A DNA stretch of 60,699 bases from Caenispirillum bisanense (GTDB lineage Bacteria; Pseudomonadota; Alphaproteobacteria; Rhodospirillales; UBA2165): NCBI GenBank assembly GCA_945877815.1, contig CAMDWJ010000025.1:1-60699 (forward strand). The letters are read 5' to 3'. This document shows, in pieces, positions 1-11,050 of this stretch. The notes under the pieces were generated by a model. It saw only the letters and a program-made list of their open reading frames with translations. It made no database searches and was not told the DNA's origin. The first letter of the stretch is position 1; each line of letters begins with the position of its first letter. The translations under genes and the position numbers were made by a program.

Positions 1-1
1 T

Positions 2-223
2 GCAGCCGCTGTACCGTTGATATCTGCCAAACAACGCGACGAAACCTACCAAAAATACCTTGCCGCTAAATCGCCCAAGGCTGCTGCCCTCGGTTCGGGT
101 GGCCGCCTCGGCTACGCATCGGGTGATGACGCAATGTCAAATGCGTTGGGCATTTGCCAGCGACGTACTGGGTTGCCATGCAAGCTATATGCCGTGGACA
201 ACGATGTGGTGTGGGTGCCCTGA
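2..223 (+). CDS. C-terminal end of an unidentified protein (truncated by the window edge)
   Basis: The frame is open from the left edge and ends at a TGA at 221-223, so about 73 C-terminal residues are visible. The piece has the composition of a real protein end: a YQKYLAAKSPKAAALG stretch, then a GYASGDDA segment, a cysteine-containing helix-like stretch and a final CKLYAVDNDVVW. This resembles the short C-terminal modules (a Y..FL..P..KAFA start, an alanine-rich GxA middle, a C.LYAVND end) seen on several secreted or hydrolase proteins of Alphaproteobacteria, but that is recall and I cannot name the family. It converges with the broken methyltransferase gene on the other strand. The true start lies outside the window. 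Confidence 0.5.
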   Translation, partial: AAAVPLISAKQRDETYQKYLAAKSPKAAALGSGGRLGYASGDDAMSNALGICQRRTGLPCKLYAVDNDVVWVP

Positions 224-273
224 TGTAATCGCCGGGCCGAAATCATCGAGGGCAAGCCCGTCGATGCGACGAA

Positions 274-1053
274 TTAAACGTCTTTGCCGTGACAATGCTT
301 ATATTTCTGATCGGATCCGCACGGGCATGCTTCGTTTCGCCGGATTGATAGAGACAGATCCACCGCGTCTCCAAGGCACGAATAGCCCTCGCGAATTTTC
401 CGCCGTTCCTCGGCCGTCATGGATGGGGAAAAAATTTGCAGCTCTCTGACCGCGGGATCGTTACCATAAGCCAGGACGCCGAGCCCGTAGCCATGGAGAA
501 ATTCGAAGCTGGGAAATTAGGCGCTGATTTCTTCCCACAATTTCCAGACGCCGAAATCGCGTTCGTGTACTTGCGTATCGTGGAACAGAACGATCGCGCG
601 CGAAGACAGCTTCCGCGTCCAGGTTTCGTAGTCGTGCTTCACATCGTCATAAAAATGACGCCCGTCGATATGAAGAAGATCAATCGATCCATCCTCAAAT
701 TGATTCAACGCTTCGTCGAAGGTTGTTTTGAGGAGGCGTGAAAAAGTTCCGTATCGCGGGTCGTGATGGTTTTTTAAAGCTTCGTACACCTGATTGTCAT
801 AGAAACCGGCATGTTCGTCGCCCTGCCAGCTATCGACGGCGAAACAACGCGTCGGCAATCCAAGGGCGCTGACTTTCTGGCAAAACGCGAGATACGAAAA
901 TCCATTGTGTGTGCCCAATTCAACCAGAAGGTTCGGGCGATGATTTTCGACAATCCAAAACGCGAAGGGGCCGTGCGTCCGCCATGCCGACATTGGATTG
1001 GCTAACGGAATCTCAAAAGATGAATCGGATATGCAATGCAGACCGCTTCCCAC
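274..1053 (-). pseudogene. Class I SAM-dependent methyltransferase with C-terminal SEC-C motif, broken by one in-frame TAA
   Basis: The GTG at 1053 follows a strong purine-rich ribosome-binding site (GGAGGGGAGG) at good spacing. The frame encodes a methyltransferase_24-like domain: LLVELGTHNGFSYLAF is the SAM-binding loop, then CFAVDSWQGDEHAG and IDLLHIDGRHFYDDV. A TAA at 517-519 stops it after 178 residues. The same frame then runs on for 80 codons without an indel, first with [15 protein letters not shown], which continues the fold, and finally with [14 protein letters not shown], a SEC-C zinc motif, before a TAA at 274-276. The intact protein would have had about 259 residues. This is a single nonsense change (possibly from AAA, CAA, TAC or TAT) or a sequencing error; nothing suggests a frameshift. 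Such methyltransferases usually accompany glycosyltransferases, but none is near here. Confidence 0.75.
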
Positions 1054-1322
1054 CGTCTATCCTCCCCTCCTCTCATCAGACCCGATGAAAGCATTTTCCT
1101 TCAAATCGGCAAAGAGATAATGCTGTTTGGGGGCAGTCGTCCCGTTGATCGGCCCCCATTGGGTGCCGCAAATCGCCGAGGGGGCTGTAAATGGCGATAA
1201 ACCGTACGCGCCGCAGCCTGCGAGCCAGGGAGATTTTGGCCTGCCTGAGGCGGGTGGGGGCGGAGTGTAAAAGGCGATGCCCGCGAGTTCGCGCCGCGCG
1301 GGTGCACAGCGGGTGCACAAAA

Positions 1323-1381
1323 TTCTCAAAATGACGTCAGAAGCAATGCCTCATTCATAAGGCATTGATTTTATTTGAGAA
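1323..1381. terminator. Nested hairpin at the 3' side of tRNA-Lys
   Basis: An outer inverted repeat TTCTCAAA (1323-1330) / TTTGAGAA (1374-1381) encloses an inner stem CAATGCCT (1344-1351) / AGGCATTG (1360-1367) with an 8-base loop. It starts three bases from the encoded CCA end of tRNA-Lys and could terminate or process its transcript; the T-rich flank is on the plus-strand side, so a terminator role for the minus-strand tRNA is only an inference. The rest of 1054-1322 holds no gene or repeat I can support. Confidence 0.45.
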
Positions 1382-1383
1382 AT

Positions 1384-1459
<76 letters not shown>

Positions 1460-1542
1460 GCGCCGTTGCGGAGGCGAGGGTATATCAAGCGATCACAGAC
1501 TTGTCGATAGCGCACGCGGGGCCGAAATCCGACGTTTGCGGC

Positions 1543-2709
1543 CTAGGGGTTGGCGTCGGCCGCCCCCGGCCCGAGGCGCACGTCGCGGTGAACATAGACA
1601 CACATCAGCAGCCCAAAGCCAAACAGCAAGGTCAACATTGACGTTCCACCGTAGGAGATGAGAGGTAGCGGCATACCGACCACCGGGACGACGCCCATCA
1701 CCATGGCGATATTCACGAAGGCCATGAAGAAAAACGACATGACGAAGCCCATCGCGAGTAGGCGACCGAATTGATTGCGACATCGCAGCGCGATGATGAA
1801 ACCAAACAGCAAAATCAGCAAATAGACGCCGAGCAGGATAAGACCGCCGACCAGTCCGAACTCCTCGGCCAGCATTGTGAAAATGAAGTCCGTGTGTTTT
1901 TCCGGCAGGAACGACAGATGGCTTTGCGAACCCTCGAGAAATCCCTTACCGAAAATCCCGCCAGAGCCGAGCGCGATCTTCGATTGCATGATGTGATAAC
2001 CGGTGCCGAGCGGATCGTGCTCGGGGTTCATGAAGGTGACCAGCCGCGCCTTTTGGTAATCGTGCAGCACGTAGCGCCAGATCGGGACCACGGCCACGAT
2101 CACGCCGAGTGCCCCAACAATGAACATCCAGGCCCGGGCGCCCGCCAAGAACAGCATTGTCACTCCGCTCACCAGTAAGATTGTCGCTGTGCCGAGATCG
2201 GGCTGACGCAGCACCAAAAGAGCAGGCGCCAAAATCATCACCCCCGGAACCAGTAGATGGGTGATGCGGCCCATATCTTCGAGACGGCTGGAATAGAAAT
2301 ACCGCGCCAGCGCCAGCAAAATGGTAATCTTCATCATTTCCGATGGCTGAATGCTGAGCCCGCCGACCACAAGCCACCGTCGCGCCCCCATTCCGATGTC
2401 GCCCGCGATCTCCACCACGATCAGCAAGAACAGGGCGATTCCGTAAAGGACATAGGCATAGCGCAGCCAGACGCGGATGTCGGTTACGGCGACCGTCAGC
2501 ATGATGATCAGGCCGAAGCTGAGACGGGCAAGCTGCCGGTCGGCCCAGGGATCGATATTCCCGCCCGCCGCCGAATACAGCATGCCGACGCCGATCGATC
2601 CGACCAATGCAATCAACAGCGTGAAGGTCCAGTTGATCTGCCAGATGCGCTGCCTCAGCGTCATCTCTGGCGGATTGGACGATCGATGCGACGAGAGCTG
2701 AAGGCTCAT
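1543..2709 (-). CDS. rodA: Rod shape-determining protein RodA (SEDS peptidoglycan glycosyltransferase)
   Basis: RodA polymerises lipid II into glycan strands for lateral wall growth, together with PBP2 and the MreBCD scaffold, in the inner membrane. The 388-residue protein has about ten hydrophobic segments and the SEDS signatures: QPSEMMKI after the central helices, the LRQPDLGTA segment, a large periplasmic loop ending YHIMQSKIALGSGGIFGKGF, then the EEFGLVGG and LPLISYGGTS motifs. Length matches the family. Its ATG overlaps the mrdA stop by four bases (ATGA), which implies translational coupling. It is the last gene of the mreB-mreC-mreD-mrdA-rodA run, followed by an 80-base gap to tRNA-Lys. 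Confidence 0.97.
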   Translation of the reverse strand: MSLQLSSHRSSNPPEMTLRQRIWQINWTFTLLIALVGSIGVGMLYSAAGGNIDPWADRQLARLSFGLIIMLTVAVTDIRVWLRYAYVLYGIALFLLIVVEIAGDIGMGARRWLVVGGLSIQPSEMMKITILLALARYFYSSRLEDMGRITHLLVPGVMILAPALLVLRQPDLGTATILLVSGVTMLFLAGARAWMFIVGALGVIVAVVPIWRYVLHDYQKARLVTFMNPEHDPLGTGYHIMQSKIALGSGGIFGKGFLEGSQSHLSFLPEKHTDFIFTMLAEEFGLVGGLILLGVYLLILLFGFIIALRCRNQFGRLLAMGFVMSFFFMAFVNIAMVMGVVPVVGMPLPLISYGGTSMLTLLFGFGLLMCVYVHRDVRLGPGAADANP

Positions 2710-4589
2710 CCCTCGCCCTCCGGCCGGCGCGGTACGTTCAGCTCGGTGCTGGGTGACTGATCGCGGCGTTGCACTTCGATGAGAATATCGCGCGCGATCG
2801 GGGCCGCAGTCGTCGAACCGCCGCCGCCATGTTCGACCACGACGGCGCAGGCGTAGCGCGGCTCATGCACCGGGGCAAAGCCGACGAACAGGGCGTGATC
2901 GCGCTCGTGCCACGGTAGTTCTTCGTTTTTCAGGACACGTGTCTCGCGCTCAAGTTTGGAAATGCGCCGCACTTGGACCGAACCGGTCTTTCCCGCCATC
3001 GCGAAGGCGGGATCCTTGATGCGCGCCTTGAAGGCCGTGCCGCCCGGTAAATTAGTGACTCCCGCCATGCCCTTGAGAACAACCTCTAGATGGCTTGGAG
3101 ATATTCCGAGATCCTCGAACTCCGGCTGCGGCGGCGCCGGAAGTTCGGTTCCGTCGAACGCGACAACAGCATTGGTCAGCCGCGGCTTCACCGCGCGGCC
3201 ACCGTTGGAAAGTCGCGCCGTCATGACGGCCAACTGCAAAGGCGTGACGAGCATATAGCCCTGGCCAATGCCGGAAATCATGGTCTCGCCCTGGGTCCAG
3301 GCGGCGCCTTTGTGCGATTTCTTCCAGGCACGCGTCGGCATCAGTCCCTTTTTCTCGCCGGGCAGTTCGATATCGAGCATCATGCCGAGCCCGAACCGCT
3401 CCGCCATCTGTGAAATGCGATCGATGCCGACCCGGCGCGCAACCTCGTAGAAATAGAGATCGCAGCTGTTCATGATGCCGCCCAGCAGATCCAGGTTGCC
3501 GTGCCCGCCCTTGCTCTTCCAGCAATGGAAGGTGGCATCGCCGAGCGAGACCTTGCCGCCGCAGCTGATCCGTGTCGCGGGCGTGATCAATCCGCGCTCA
3601 AGTGCCGCTAGCGCCACCACCATCTTGAAGGTCGAGCCCGGCGCGTACATGCCGGCGATGGCCTTGTTGTTGAGCGGCGTCCGGGGGTTGGTCGACAGCG
3701 TACGCCACTCCTCCGCGGTCAGTCCGCGATTGAAGGCATTCGGATCGAACGACGGCGTCGAGCCCATCGCCAGGATATCGCCACTATGGATGTCGATCAC
3801 GACGGCCGACGAGGAATCCTCGCCCATCCGTTCGGCGACGAATTTCTGCAATTCGAGATCGATCGTCAGGCGCGCCTCGGCGCCTGGCTGTCCTTCGACG
3901 CGCTCAAGTTCGCGGATCTCGCGGCCGAAGGCATTGACCTCGACCTGGCTGGTGCCGCCGCGCCCGCGCAACGGCACGTCCAACGTCTTTTCAATGCCCG
4001 ACTTGCCGATGCGGAAGCCGGGCAGTTCGAGCAACGGATCGCCCGTCTGTTCCGTTTCGGCGACGCCCGACACATACCCCAACACCGGCGCCGTCAAAAT
4101 TCCGTCCGGATAATACCGGCTTTCGCCGACATCGATGGAAATTCCGGGTAACGAGGGTGCGTTGACCTCGATGCGCGCGACCTTTTCCCATTCGAGATTC
4201 TCACGCACGATCATTGGCAGGAAGCGGCGACGGCGCTTGATGTCGCGCAGGATTTTTTGGCGTTCCTTGTCGTTGATCGGAATAATAGTAGCCAGCGTAT
4301 CGAGCGTCTTTTCGACATCCTTTGTGTTTTCAGGGGTCAACAGGACACGGTAATTTTGCTGATTGATAGCCATCGGCCGGCCGAAGCGATCGACGATGCG
4401 TCCGCGCCGCGGCGCCAGCAGTTTGAAATTGATGCGGTTGTCCTCGGCGAGCATCCGATAGCGATCGGCCTCGATGACCTGCAGATAATACATCCGCGCC
4501 GCAAGGCCAGAGAGCAGGACAATCTGGCCCCCGAACAACAGGGCCGAGCGCCGCGTGAAGGAATAATACTGGTCGGTATCGCGTTGCAT
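2706..4589 (-). CDS. mrdA: Penicillin-binding protein 2 (peptidoglycan D,D-transpeptidase MrdA)
   Basis: This is the class B transpeptidase that cross-links new glycan made by RodA during elongation. From the ATG at 4589 (MQRDTDQ) the protein has 627 residues: a short cytoplasmic tail, one membrane helix (about 15-35), a dimerisation/pedestal region, then the transpeptidase domain. The catalytic motifs are complete: S319-T-F-K322 (nucleophile and base), S375-C-D377 in place of SxN, as is common in PBP2, and K534-T-G-S. The same frame is open further upstream, but that stretch is basic and lies antisense-like over mreD, so the start inside 4587-4589 is preferred; it leaves a 13-base gap to the mreD stop. 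It overlaps rodA by four bases. Confidence 0.97.
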   Translation of the reverse strand: MQRDTDQYYSFTRRSALLFGGQIVLLSGLAARMYYLQVIEADRYRMLAEDNRINFKLLAPRRGRIVDRFGRPMAINQQNYRVLLTPENTKDVEKTLDTLATIIPINDKERQKILRDIKRRRRFLPMIVRENLEWEKVARIEVNAPSLPGISIDVGESRYYPDGILTAPVLGYVSGVAETEQTGDPLLELPGFRIGKSGIEKTLDVPLRGRGGTSQVEVNAFGREIRELERVEGQPGAEARLTIDLELQKFVAERMGEDSSSAVVIDIHSGDILAMGSTPSFDPNAFNRGLTAEEWRTLSTNPRTPLNNKAIAGMYAPGSTFKMVVALAALERGLITPATRISCGGKVSLGDATFHCWKSKGGHGNLDLLGGIMNSCDLYFYEVARRVGIDRISQMAERFGLGMMLDIELPGEKKGLMPTRAWKKSHKGAAWTQGETMISGIGQGYMLVTPLQLAVMTARLSNGGRAVKPRLTNAVVAFDGTELPAPPQPEFEDLGISPSHLEVVLKGMAGVTNLPGGTAFKARIKDPAFAMAGKTGSVQVRRISKLERETRVLKNEELPWHERDHALFVGFAPVHEPRYACAVVVEHGGGGSTTAAPIARDILIEVQRRDQSPSTELNVPRRPEGEG

Positions 4590-4602
4590 CGCTCGTGGCT
4601 GC

Positions 4603-5118
4603 CTATCGCTCGATAAGCAGCGTCTGCTGCCATTTGAGGAAGATCCACGCGACCAGCGGGAAAATTCCGAGCGCGACCAAATACTGGAACAGAACCGCTT
4701 GGGTATCGAGTAGCGTGAGATGCCATAGGCTCGCCAATGCCCAGCTCTCGATGGCGGCGCCCAGCGCGATGATGGCGAAACCGAACCAATAGATGAAGAA
4801 GGATTTGCCGGCGATGAATCGGCGCTGCGTGAGCGCCACGCCATAGACCGTTAAAAATACCAGCGTAAACAGACCAACCGGCGCCCCGGTCAAAAGGTCA
4901 TAAAGCAGACCCAGCACGAAGACCGCCGACAACGGCATCAGGTTCGGCCGGTAGATCGCCCAGTGATAAATCGACATGAGGGCGAATGCGGGAACGATGG
5001 GGGCGAAGCCCGGCATCGGCAGCGGCACCACGCTCAGCAGGACAAGCCCCACCGACAGCAGAAACGGCGTCACGCCGCGCGCCGATTGGTCGATCCTTTG
5101 CCAAAACGCGACGTTCAC
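4603..5118 (-). CDS. mreD: Rod shape-determining protein MreD
   Basis: MreD is an integral membrane component of the elongasome that links MreC and the cytoskeleton to the RodA-PBP2 enzymes. The 171-residue protein has five or six hydrophobic helices with short loops, a YHWAIYRPNLMPLSAVFVLG segment typical of MreD and the GAPVGLFTLVFL helix. Sequence in this family is poorly conserved, so the call rests on hydropathy, length and position between mreC and mrdA. It starts 24 bases after the mreC stop. Confidence 0.93.
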   Translation of the reverse strand: MNVAFWQRIDQSARGVTPFLLSVGLVLLSVVPLPMPGFAPIVPAFALMSIYHWAIYRPNLMPLSAVFVLGLLYDLLTGAPVGLFTLVFLTVYGVALTQRRFIAGKSFFIYWFGFAIIALGAAIESWALASLWHLTLLDTQAVLFQYLVALGIFPLVAWIFLKWQQTLLIER

Positions 5119-5142
5119 AGTCTTTGGAGCCCTTTCGCTCAG

Positions 5143-6012
5143 TTAGCGCGCGTCGCCCGCCGCATGACGATCGACGAGCCCATCGAGCCCGAAATCGCCG
5201 ATGCGCACATATTCGAGCCGATCGTAATCGGCGAACAATTGGACCTCGATGCTGTTGTCCGTCACGGAGGCAACCACGCCGACCGGCAGTCCGGCCGGAA
5301 ATGCGTTGCCATCACCCGAGGTCACAATGCGTTCGGACGGGCTGATCCTGGTGCCCGGTGTGACAAACACAAGGCGCGGACGGTTGACGTTACCGCCCAC
5401 CAAAAGCGCGCGCGCGCGCGAGGCTTCAAGCACGACCGGAATGCGCGAGCTGACATCGGTCAGCAGCAGAACGCGCGATGCGCGACTGGATACATCCGCG
5501 ATCCGTCCGATGAAACCGGCTTCGCCCAGAACCGCCTGGCCCTTGCGTACGCCGTGGGCCGAGCCCGCGTTCAGCACCATCGAATTGCCGTAGGTGCCGC
5601 GCGCCGAAGCGATCACGCGCGCCGACATATACGTGGCCGGCGTTTCCGGCACGACCTGAAGCAATTTAGACAGGGCAGTATTGTCGGCCTGCAGCTTGCG
5701 CGCGACCATCTGCCACTGCAGCAAGCGCACATTCTCCTCGCGCAGGCGTTCGTTCTCGGCGCGCATGTCGATGGCGCTCGAGGCGGTATCGATCAACTCG
5801 TGAACCGTTTGAATGGGACGCGACAACGCATCGAGGATCGGCGCGGTGCCGTTAATGACTTCGGCGCGCACGCGATCAACGATGACCGTATCGATCTTGC
5901 CGATCAACATCAGGCCGAAGGCAGCCACGACCAGGCCAAGATAGGTAAACCTCTGAACGAGGCTCCTCAGCGGCTGCGCTATACGCAGAATCGTGCTTGG
6001 ACGCGGGTCCAT
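5143..6012 (-). CDS. mreC: Rod shape-determining protein MreC
   Basis: MreC is a bitopic periplasmic scaffold that activates PBP2. From the ATG at 6012 (MDPRPSTI) it has 289 residues: an N-terminal membrane helix (YLGLVVAAFGLMLIGK), a coiled coil rich in Glu/Arg (about residues 65-95, ENERLREENVRLLQWQ) and two beta domains with the typical VIASARGTYGNSMVLNAGS and GVRKGQAVLGEAGFIGRI segments, ending with an ANG-like GDGNAFPAGLPVGVV loop. A longer frame reaches 6171 but would overlap mreB by 76 bases and adds a polar stretch before the anchor, so the internal start is preferred. Confidence 0.95.
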   Translation of the reverse strand: MDPRPSTILRIAQPLRSLVQRFTYLGLVVAAFGLMLIGKIDTVIVDRVRAEVINGTAPILDALSRPIQTVHELIDTASSAIDMRAENERLREENVRLLQWQMVARKLQADNTALSKLLQVVPETPATYMSARVIASARGTYGNSMVLNAGSAHGVRKGQAVLGEAGFIGRIADVSSRASRVLLLTDVSSRIPVVLEASRARALLVGGNVNRPRLVFVTPGTRISPSERIVTSGDGNAFPAGLPVGVVASVTDNSIEVQLFADYDRLEYVRIGDFGLDGLVDRHAAGDAR

Positions 6013-6095
6013 GGCGGCTCCAACGGCGAACGCCTCGACCAGGAAGAAACCCCCGGAACCCCGAACGGACTCCCCCGGCGCAGCGACGGTCGCGT

Positions 6096-7139
<1,044 letters not shown>

Positions 7140-7207
7140 TTATCAATACCTTTGGACTGTTGCTTGCAGCCCGAGCCCCGTTTCGGCCCGGCCCGATTTT
7201 TCGAGAG

Positions 7208-7238
7208 GGATCGGCGAAGCATTTCGCTCCGCCGATCC
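7208..7238 (-). terminator. Hairpin between leuA and mreB
   Basis: The arms GGATCGGCGAAGC (7208-7220) and GCTCCGCCGATCC (7226-7238) pair with one mismatch around a 5-base loop. It lies 34 bases past the leuA stop and 72 bases before the mreB start, so it most likely ends the leuA transcript. There is no clear T-run after it, so it may instead be a processing or pausing hairpin. Confidence 0.6.
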
Positions 7239-7271
7239 AACCCGCCTAGTCTTGTGTCCGTACGTCCTTGG

Positions 7272-8828
7272 TCATGCGGATAGTGCGGACGGTGCAGTCT
7301 TCTGCCGCTTGACGAGCAGCTTGTTCAACGCGTTGATGTAGGCCTTAGTCGACGCCACCATCGTGTCGGTGTCGGCGCCCTGGCCGTTGACGGATTTCCC
7401 GTTTTCTTCGAGACGGACCGTCACCTCGGCTTGGGCATCGGTGCCCTCGGTGACGGCGTGAACCTGATAAAGTTGTAGGCGCGCCTTGTGCGGCACCAAG
7501 GCCTTGATGGCGTTGAAGGCCGCGTCGATCGGACCGTCTCCGGTTGCGCTCGTGCTCTTTACTTCGCCGTCGATCTCCAATTCGAGTTCGGCCCTGGGGT
7601 TACGGTGCTTGGTTCCGCACAGCACTTCGAACGACATCATCTTGATGCGATCGTTGGTGCGCACCACCGTATCATCGACAAGGGCCGAGATGTCCTCGTC
7701 GTACACGTCTTTTTTCAAATCCGCGAGATCCTTGAACCGCTTGAAGGCATCGTTCAACGCATTATCGCCAAGTTCGTAGCCCAACTCTTTGAGCTTCGCG
7801 CGGAAAGCGTGCCGTCCAGAATGTTTACCCAAAACCAGTTTCGATTCGGTCAATCCGACCGATTCCGGCGTCATGATTTCGTAGGTCTGCGCATTCTTCA
7901 GCATGCCATCCTGATGGATGCCGGATTCGTGCGCGAAGGCATTGGCGCCGACGATCGCCTTGTTCGGTTGAACGACGAAACCCGTAACGCCCGAGACAAG
8001 ACGCGACGCCTTGATGATGTGCTCAGTCTTCACGTTGACGACATAAGGCAAATAATCAGGGCGCGTACGCAACGCCATGACGATCTCCTCCATCGCCGCG
8101 TTGCCCGCGCGTTCGCCGAGGCCGTTGATGGTGCATTCGACCTGGCGCGCGCCGGCCTTGACGGCAGCCAACGAATTCGCAACCGCCAGGCCTAGATCGT
8201 TGTGGCAGTGAACGGAGATCACCGCCTGGTCGATGTTGGGCACTCGGTTACGCAGCATTTCGATGAGAGCCGCGAATTCCTCTGGGATCGCATAGCCGAC
8301 CGTGTCAGGGATATTGATGGTGCGCGCCCCCGAACGGATCGCTGCTTCGACGCAGCGACACAGGAAGTCATGTTCGGTGCGCGAGCCGTCTTCGGGCGAC
8401 CATTCGACGTCGTCGGTAAAGCGCCGCGCATAGGCGACGCTGTCGATCACCGCCTGATAGACCTGCTCGGGCTCCATCTGCAGCTTGTACTTCATATGGA
8501 GCGCGCTGGTTGACAGGAAGGTATGGATGCGGCCGCGCGCCGCCGGCTTCAAAGCCTCGGCCGCGCGGTCGATATCCATGTGGCTCGCGCGCGCCAATCC
8601 GCAGACGGTGGAATTCTTGACGAGCTTCGCGATTTCGTTGACCGCTTCGAAGTCGCCGGGCGAGGCGATGGGAAAGCCGGCTTCGATGACATCGACGCCC
8701 ATGTCCTCTAGAACTTCGGCGATGCGCAGTTTTTCGTTTAGATTCATCGAAGCACCGGGCGACTGTTCGCCGTCGCGCATCGTGGTATCGAAAATAATGA
8801 CTCGGTTGGAGTCGGATGGGTTGCTCAT
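7272..8828 (-). CDS. leuA: 2-isopropylmalate synthase
   Basis: LeuA condenses acetyl-CoA with 2-oxoisovalerate, the first committed step of leucine synthesis, in the cytoplasm. From the ATG at 8828 the protein has 518 residues, the usual length. The catalytic TIM barrel starts with [16 protein letters not shown], contains [16 protein letters not shown] (metal-binding HxH region) and [14 protein letters not shown], followed by the LeuA allosteric dimer domain near the C-terminus, which binds leucine. The frame is open 47 codons further upstream but that part is Arg/Pro-rich and not family-like. The long leader upstream has two hairpins (see 8880-9000). It follows ilvC on the same strand but 530 bases away. 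Confidence 0.97.
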   Translation of the reverse strand: MSNPSDSNRVIIFDTTMRDGEQSPGASMNLNEKLRIAEVLEDMGVDVIEAGFPIASPGDFEAVNEIAKLVKNSTVCGLARASHMDIDRAAEALKPAARGRIHTFLSTSALHMKYKLQMEPEQVYQAVIDSVAYARRFTDDVEWSPEDGSRTEHDFLCRCVEAAIRSGARTINIPDTVGYAIPEEFAALIEMLRNRVPNIDQAVISVHCHNDLGLAVANSLAAVKAGARQVECTINGLGERAGNAAMEEIVMALRTRPDYLPYVVNVKTEHIIKASRLVSGVTGFVVQPNKAIVGANAFAHESGIHQDGMLKNAQTYEIMTPESVGLTESKLVLGKHSGRHAFRAKLKELGYELGDNALNDAFKRFKDLADLKKDVYDEDISALVDDTVVRTNDRIKMMSFEVLCGTKHRNPRAELELEIDGEVKSTSATGDGPIDAAFNAIKALVPHKARLQLYQVHAVTEGTDAQAEVTVRLEENGKSVNGQGADTDTMVASTKAYINALNKLLVKRQKTAPSALSA

Positions 8829-8879
8829 GGGATTGGACCTCTGGTCAAAAAATTCACGACATAGGCGGTTGTTTCCCCC

Positions 8880-9000
8880 AAATGCGCGCGAGCATGCTCG
8901 CGGCCTGCATTCAGGGGCGCCTAAGTCGGAGGGTCCGACCTGCGGAAACCGGGAAGGGTGAGGAAACAACGATCCGGACGCGACGGTTCATACCGTTACC
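8880..9000 (-). promoter_or_regulatory. leuA leader: Structured leader upstream of leuA (possible attenuator)
   Basis: In the direction of leuA, a 26-codon ORF (ATG at 8989-8991, MNRRVRIVVSSPF..., stop near 8911) overlaps a perfect hairpin GTCGGA/TCCGAC (8925-8939, 3-base loop) and is followed by a 16-bp GC-rich palindrome CGCGAGCA/TGCTCGCG (8887-8902). leuA starts 60 bases further on. A short ORF ending within alternative stems is the layout of an amino-acid attenuator, but the ORF has only a few Leu codons and more Arg and Val, and no U-run follows the palindrome. Regulation is an inference. Confidence 0.35.
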
Positions 9001-9360
9001 GGCACGATTTCCCCGCGTCTCGAACTGTTTTGCCTGCCACGCCATCGACGGGAACCCAAATATTGAGCGCCACTGGTAAAACCGCTTGTTCATCAAGCAG
9101 TTCTCGAAAAATTACAATCCATCCACTCAATTGGACACTTAGTTGAGCGAAATAGGTCGCAATACCGTGGACAATAACCCAATCCCCGGGAAAGACGAAC
9201 TGAAAAATGTAGTAACCCTGCGGAAAGGCGAAGTTTTTTGGCCTTCTATCTACTAATGTAGGCGAAATCTGCATTTGTAGCCATAGATTTTAAGGCCCCT
9301 TAGAACGGAACTACGAACGTAGATAGTCATCAGGAGCCTTAATTAGATCCGATAGCCCGC
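9001..9360. other. Gene-free stretch between leuA leader and ilvC
   Basis: About 360 bases of visibly lower GC than the flanks. A 92-codon frame on the minus strand (9274 to 8996) has no recognisable domain and no good ribosome-binding site. Weak inverted repeats near 9290-9340 (TAAGGC-rich arms) could end the ilvC transcript. I see no supported gene. Confidence 0.4.
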
Positions 9361-10395
<1,035 letters not shown>

Positions 10396-10439
10396 CTAAG
10401 TTGTCCCGTCAGATCGAGCTGGCTTGGAAGCCGGCCCGT

Positions 10440-11045
10440 TTACATCTCCGCATCGCCGCGCGCAATGGCGACGATTCCGGTCCGTGAAATATCGGCTAGG
10501 CCCAGCGGGCGCATGAGTTCGATGAAGGCATTGAGCTTGTCGCTCGACCCGGTGATCTCGAACACGAAGGAGCGGTTGGTAGAATCGACCACCTGCGCGC
10601 GAAAGATATCGGCGATGCGCAAGGCTTCGACGCGCACCTCGCCAGTGCCCACCACCTTGACCAGGCCCATTTCACGTTGAACCGACGGACCGTCAGCGGT
10701 CAAATTGGCAACCTTATGCACCGGCACGAGGCGATCGAGCTGGGCGCGGATCTGATCGATGATCTGCGGCGTGCCCGACGTCACGATCGTGATCTTGGAC
10801 AGGCGCTGCGCATCGTCGACCTCGGAGACCGTGAGACTTTCGATATTGTAGCCGCGTCCCGAAAACAATCCGACGATGCGATGCAGCACACCGGCTTCGT
10901 TATCGACCAGAACCGAGAAGGTATTCTCCTGCACGTCCGGGTTCACGGGCTTAGCGCCCGCTTTCTGTGTGGCGCGCGACTTGCTGCCGGCCGCATCATA
11001 CGCACTGTCCGGTGCGCGCGGGCTGCTTCTACGTCGGTCTGCCAT
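10440..11045 (-). CDS. ilvN: Acetolactate synthase small (regulatory) subunit
   Basis: This subunit activates the catalytic IlvB and gives feedback inhibition by valine. From the ATG at 11045 (MADRRRSS) it has 201 residues. A basic, disordered N-terminus of about 40 residues precedes the ACT domain, with NTFSVLVDNEAGVLHRIVGLF and GYNIESLTVS; the C-terminal domain contains REMGLVKV and the FEITGSSDKLNAFIELMRPLG segment. The N-terminal extension is longer than in E. coli IlvH but common in Alphaproteobacteria. It begins five bases after the ilvB stop, so the pair is co-translated. Either ilvN or ilvH is a fair symbol. Confidence 0.95.
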   Translation of the reverse strand: MADRRRSSPRAPDSAYDAAGSKSRATQKAGAKPVNPDVQENTFSVLVDNEAGVLHRIVGLFSGRGYNIESLTVSEVDDAQRLSKITIVTSGTPQIIDQIRAQLDRLVPVHKVANLTADGPSVQREMGLVKVVGTGEVRVEALRIADIFRAQVVDSTNRSFVFEITGSSDKLNAFIELMRPLGLADISRTGIVAIARGDAEM

Positions 11046-11050
11046 ATGCG

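Noticed and set aside
8996-9274. 92-codon minus-strand frame with hydrophobic stretches
   Set aside because: No ribosome-binding site, no family likeness and composition unlike the neighbours. Left as gene-free.
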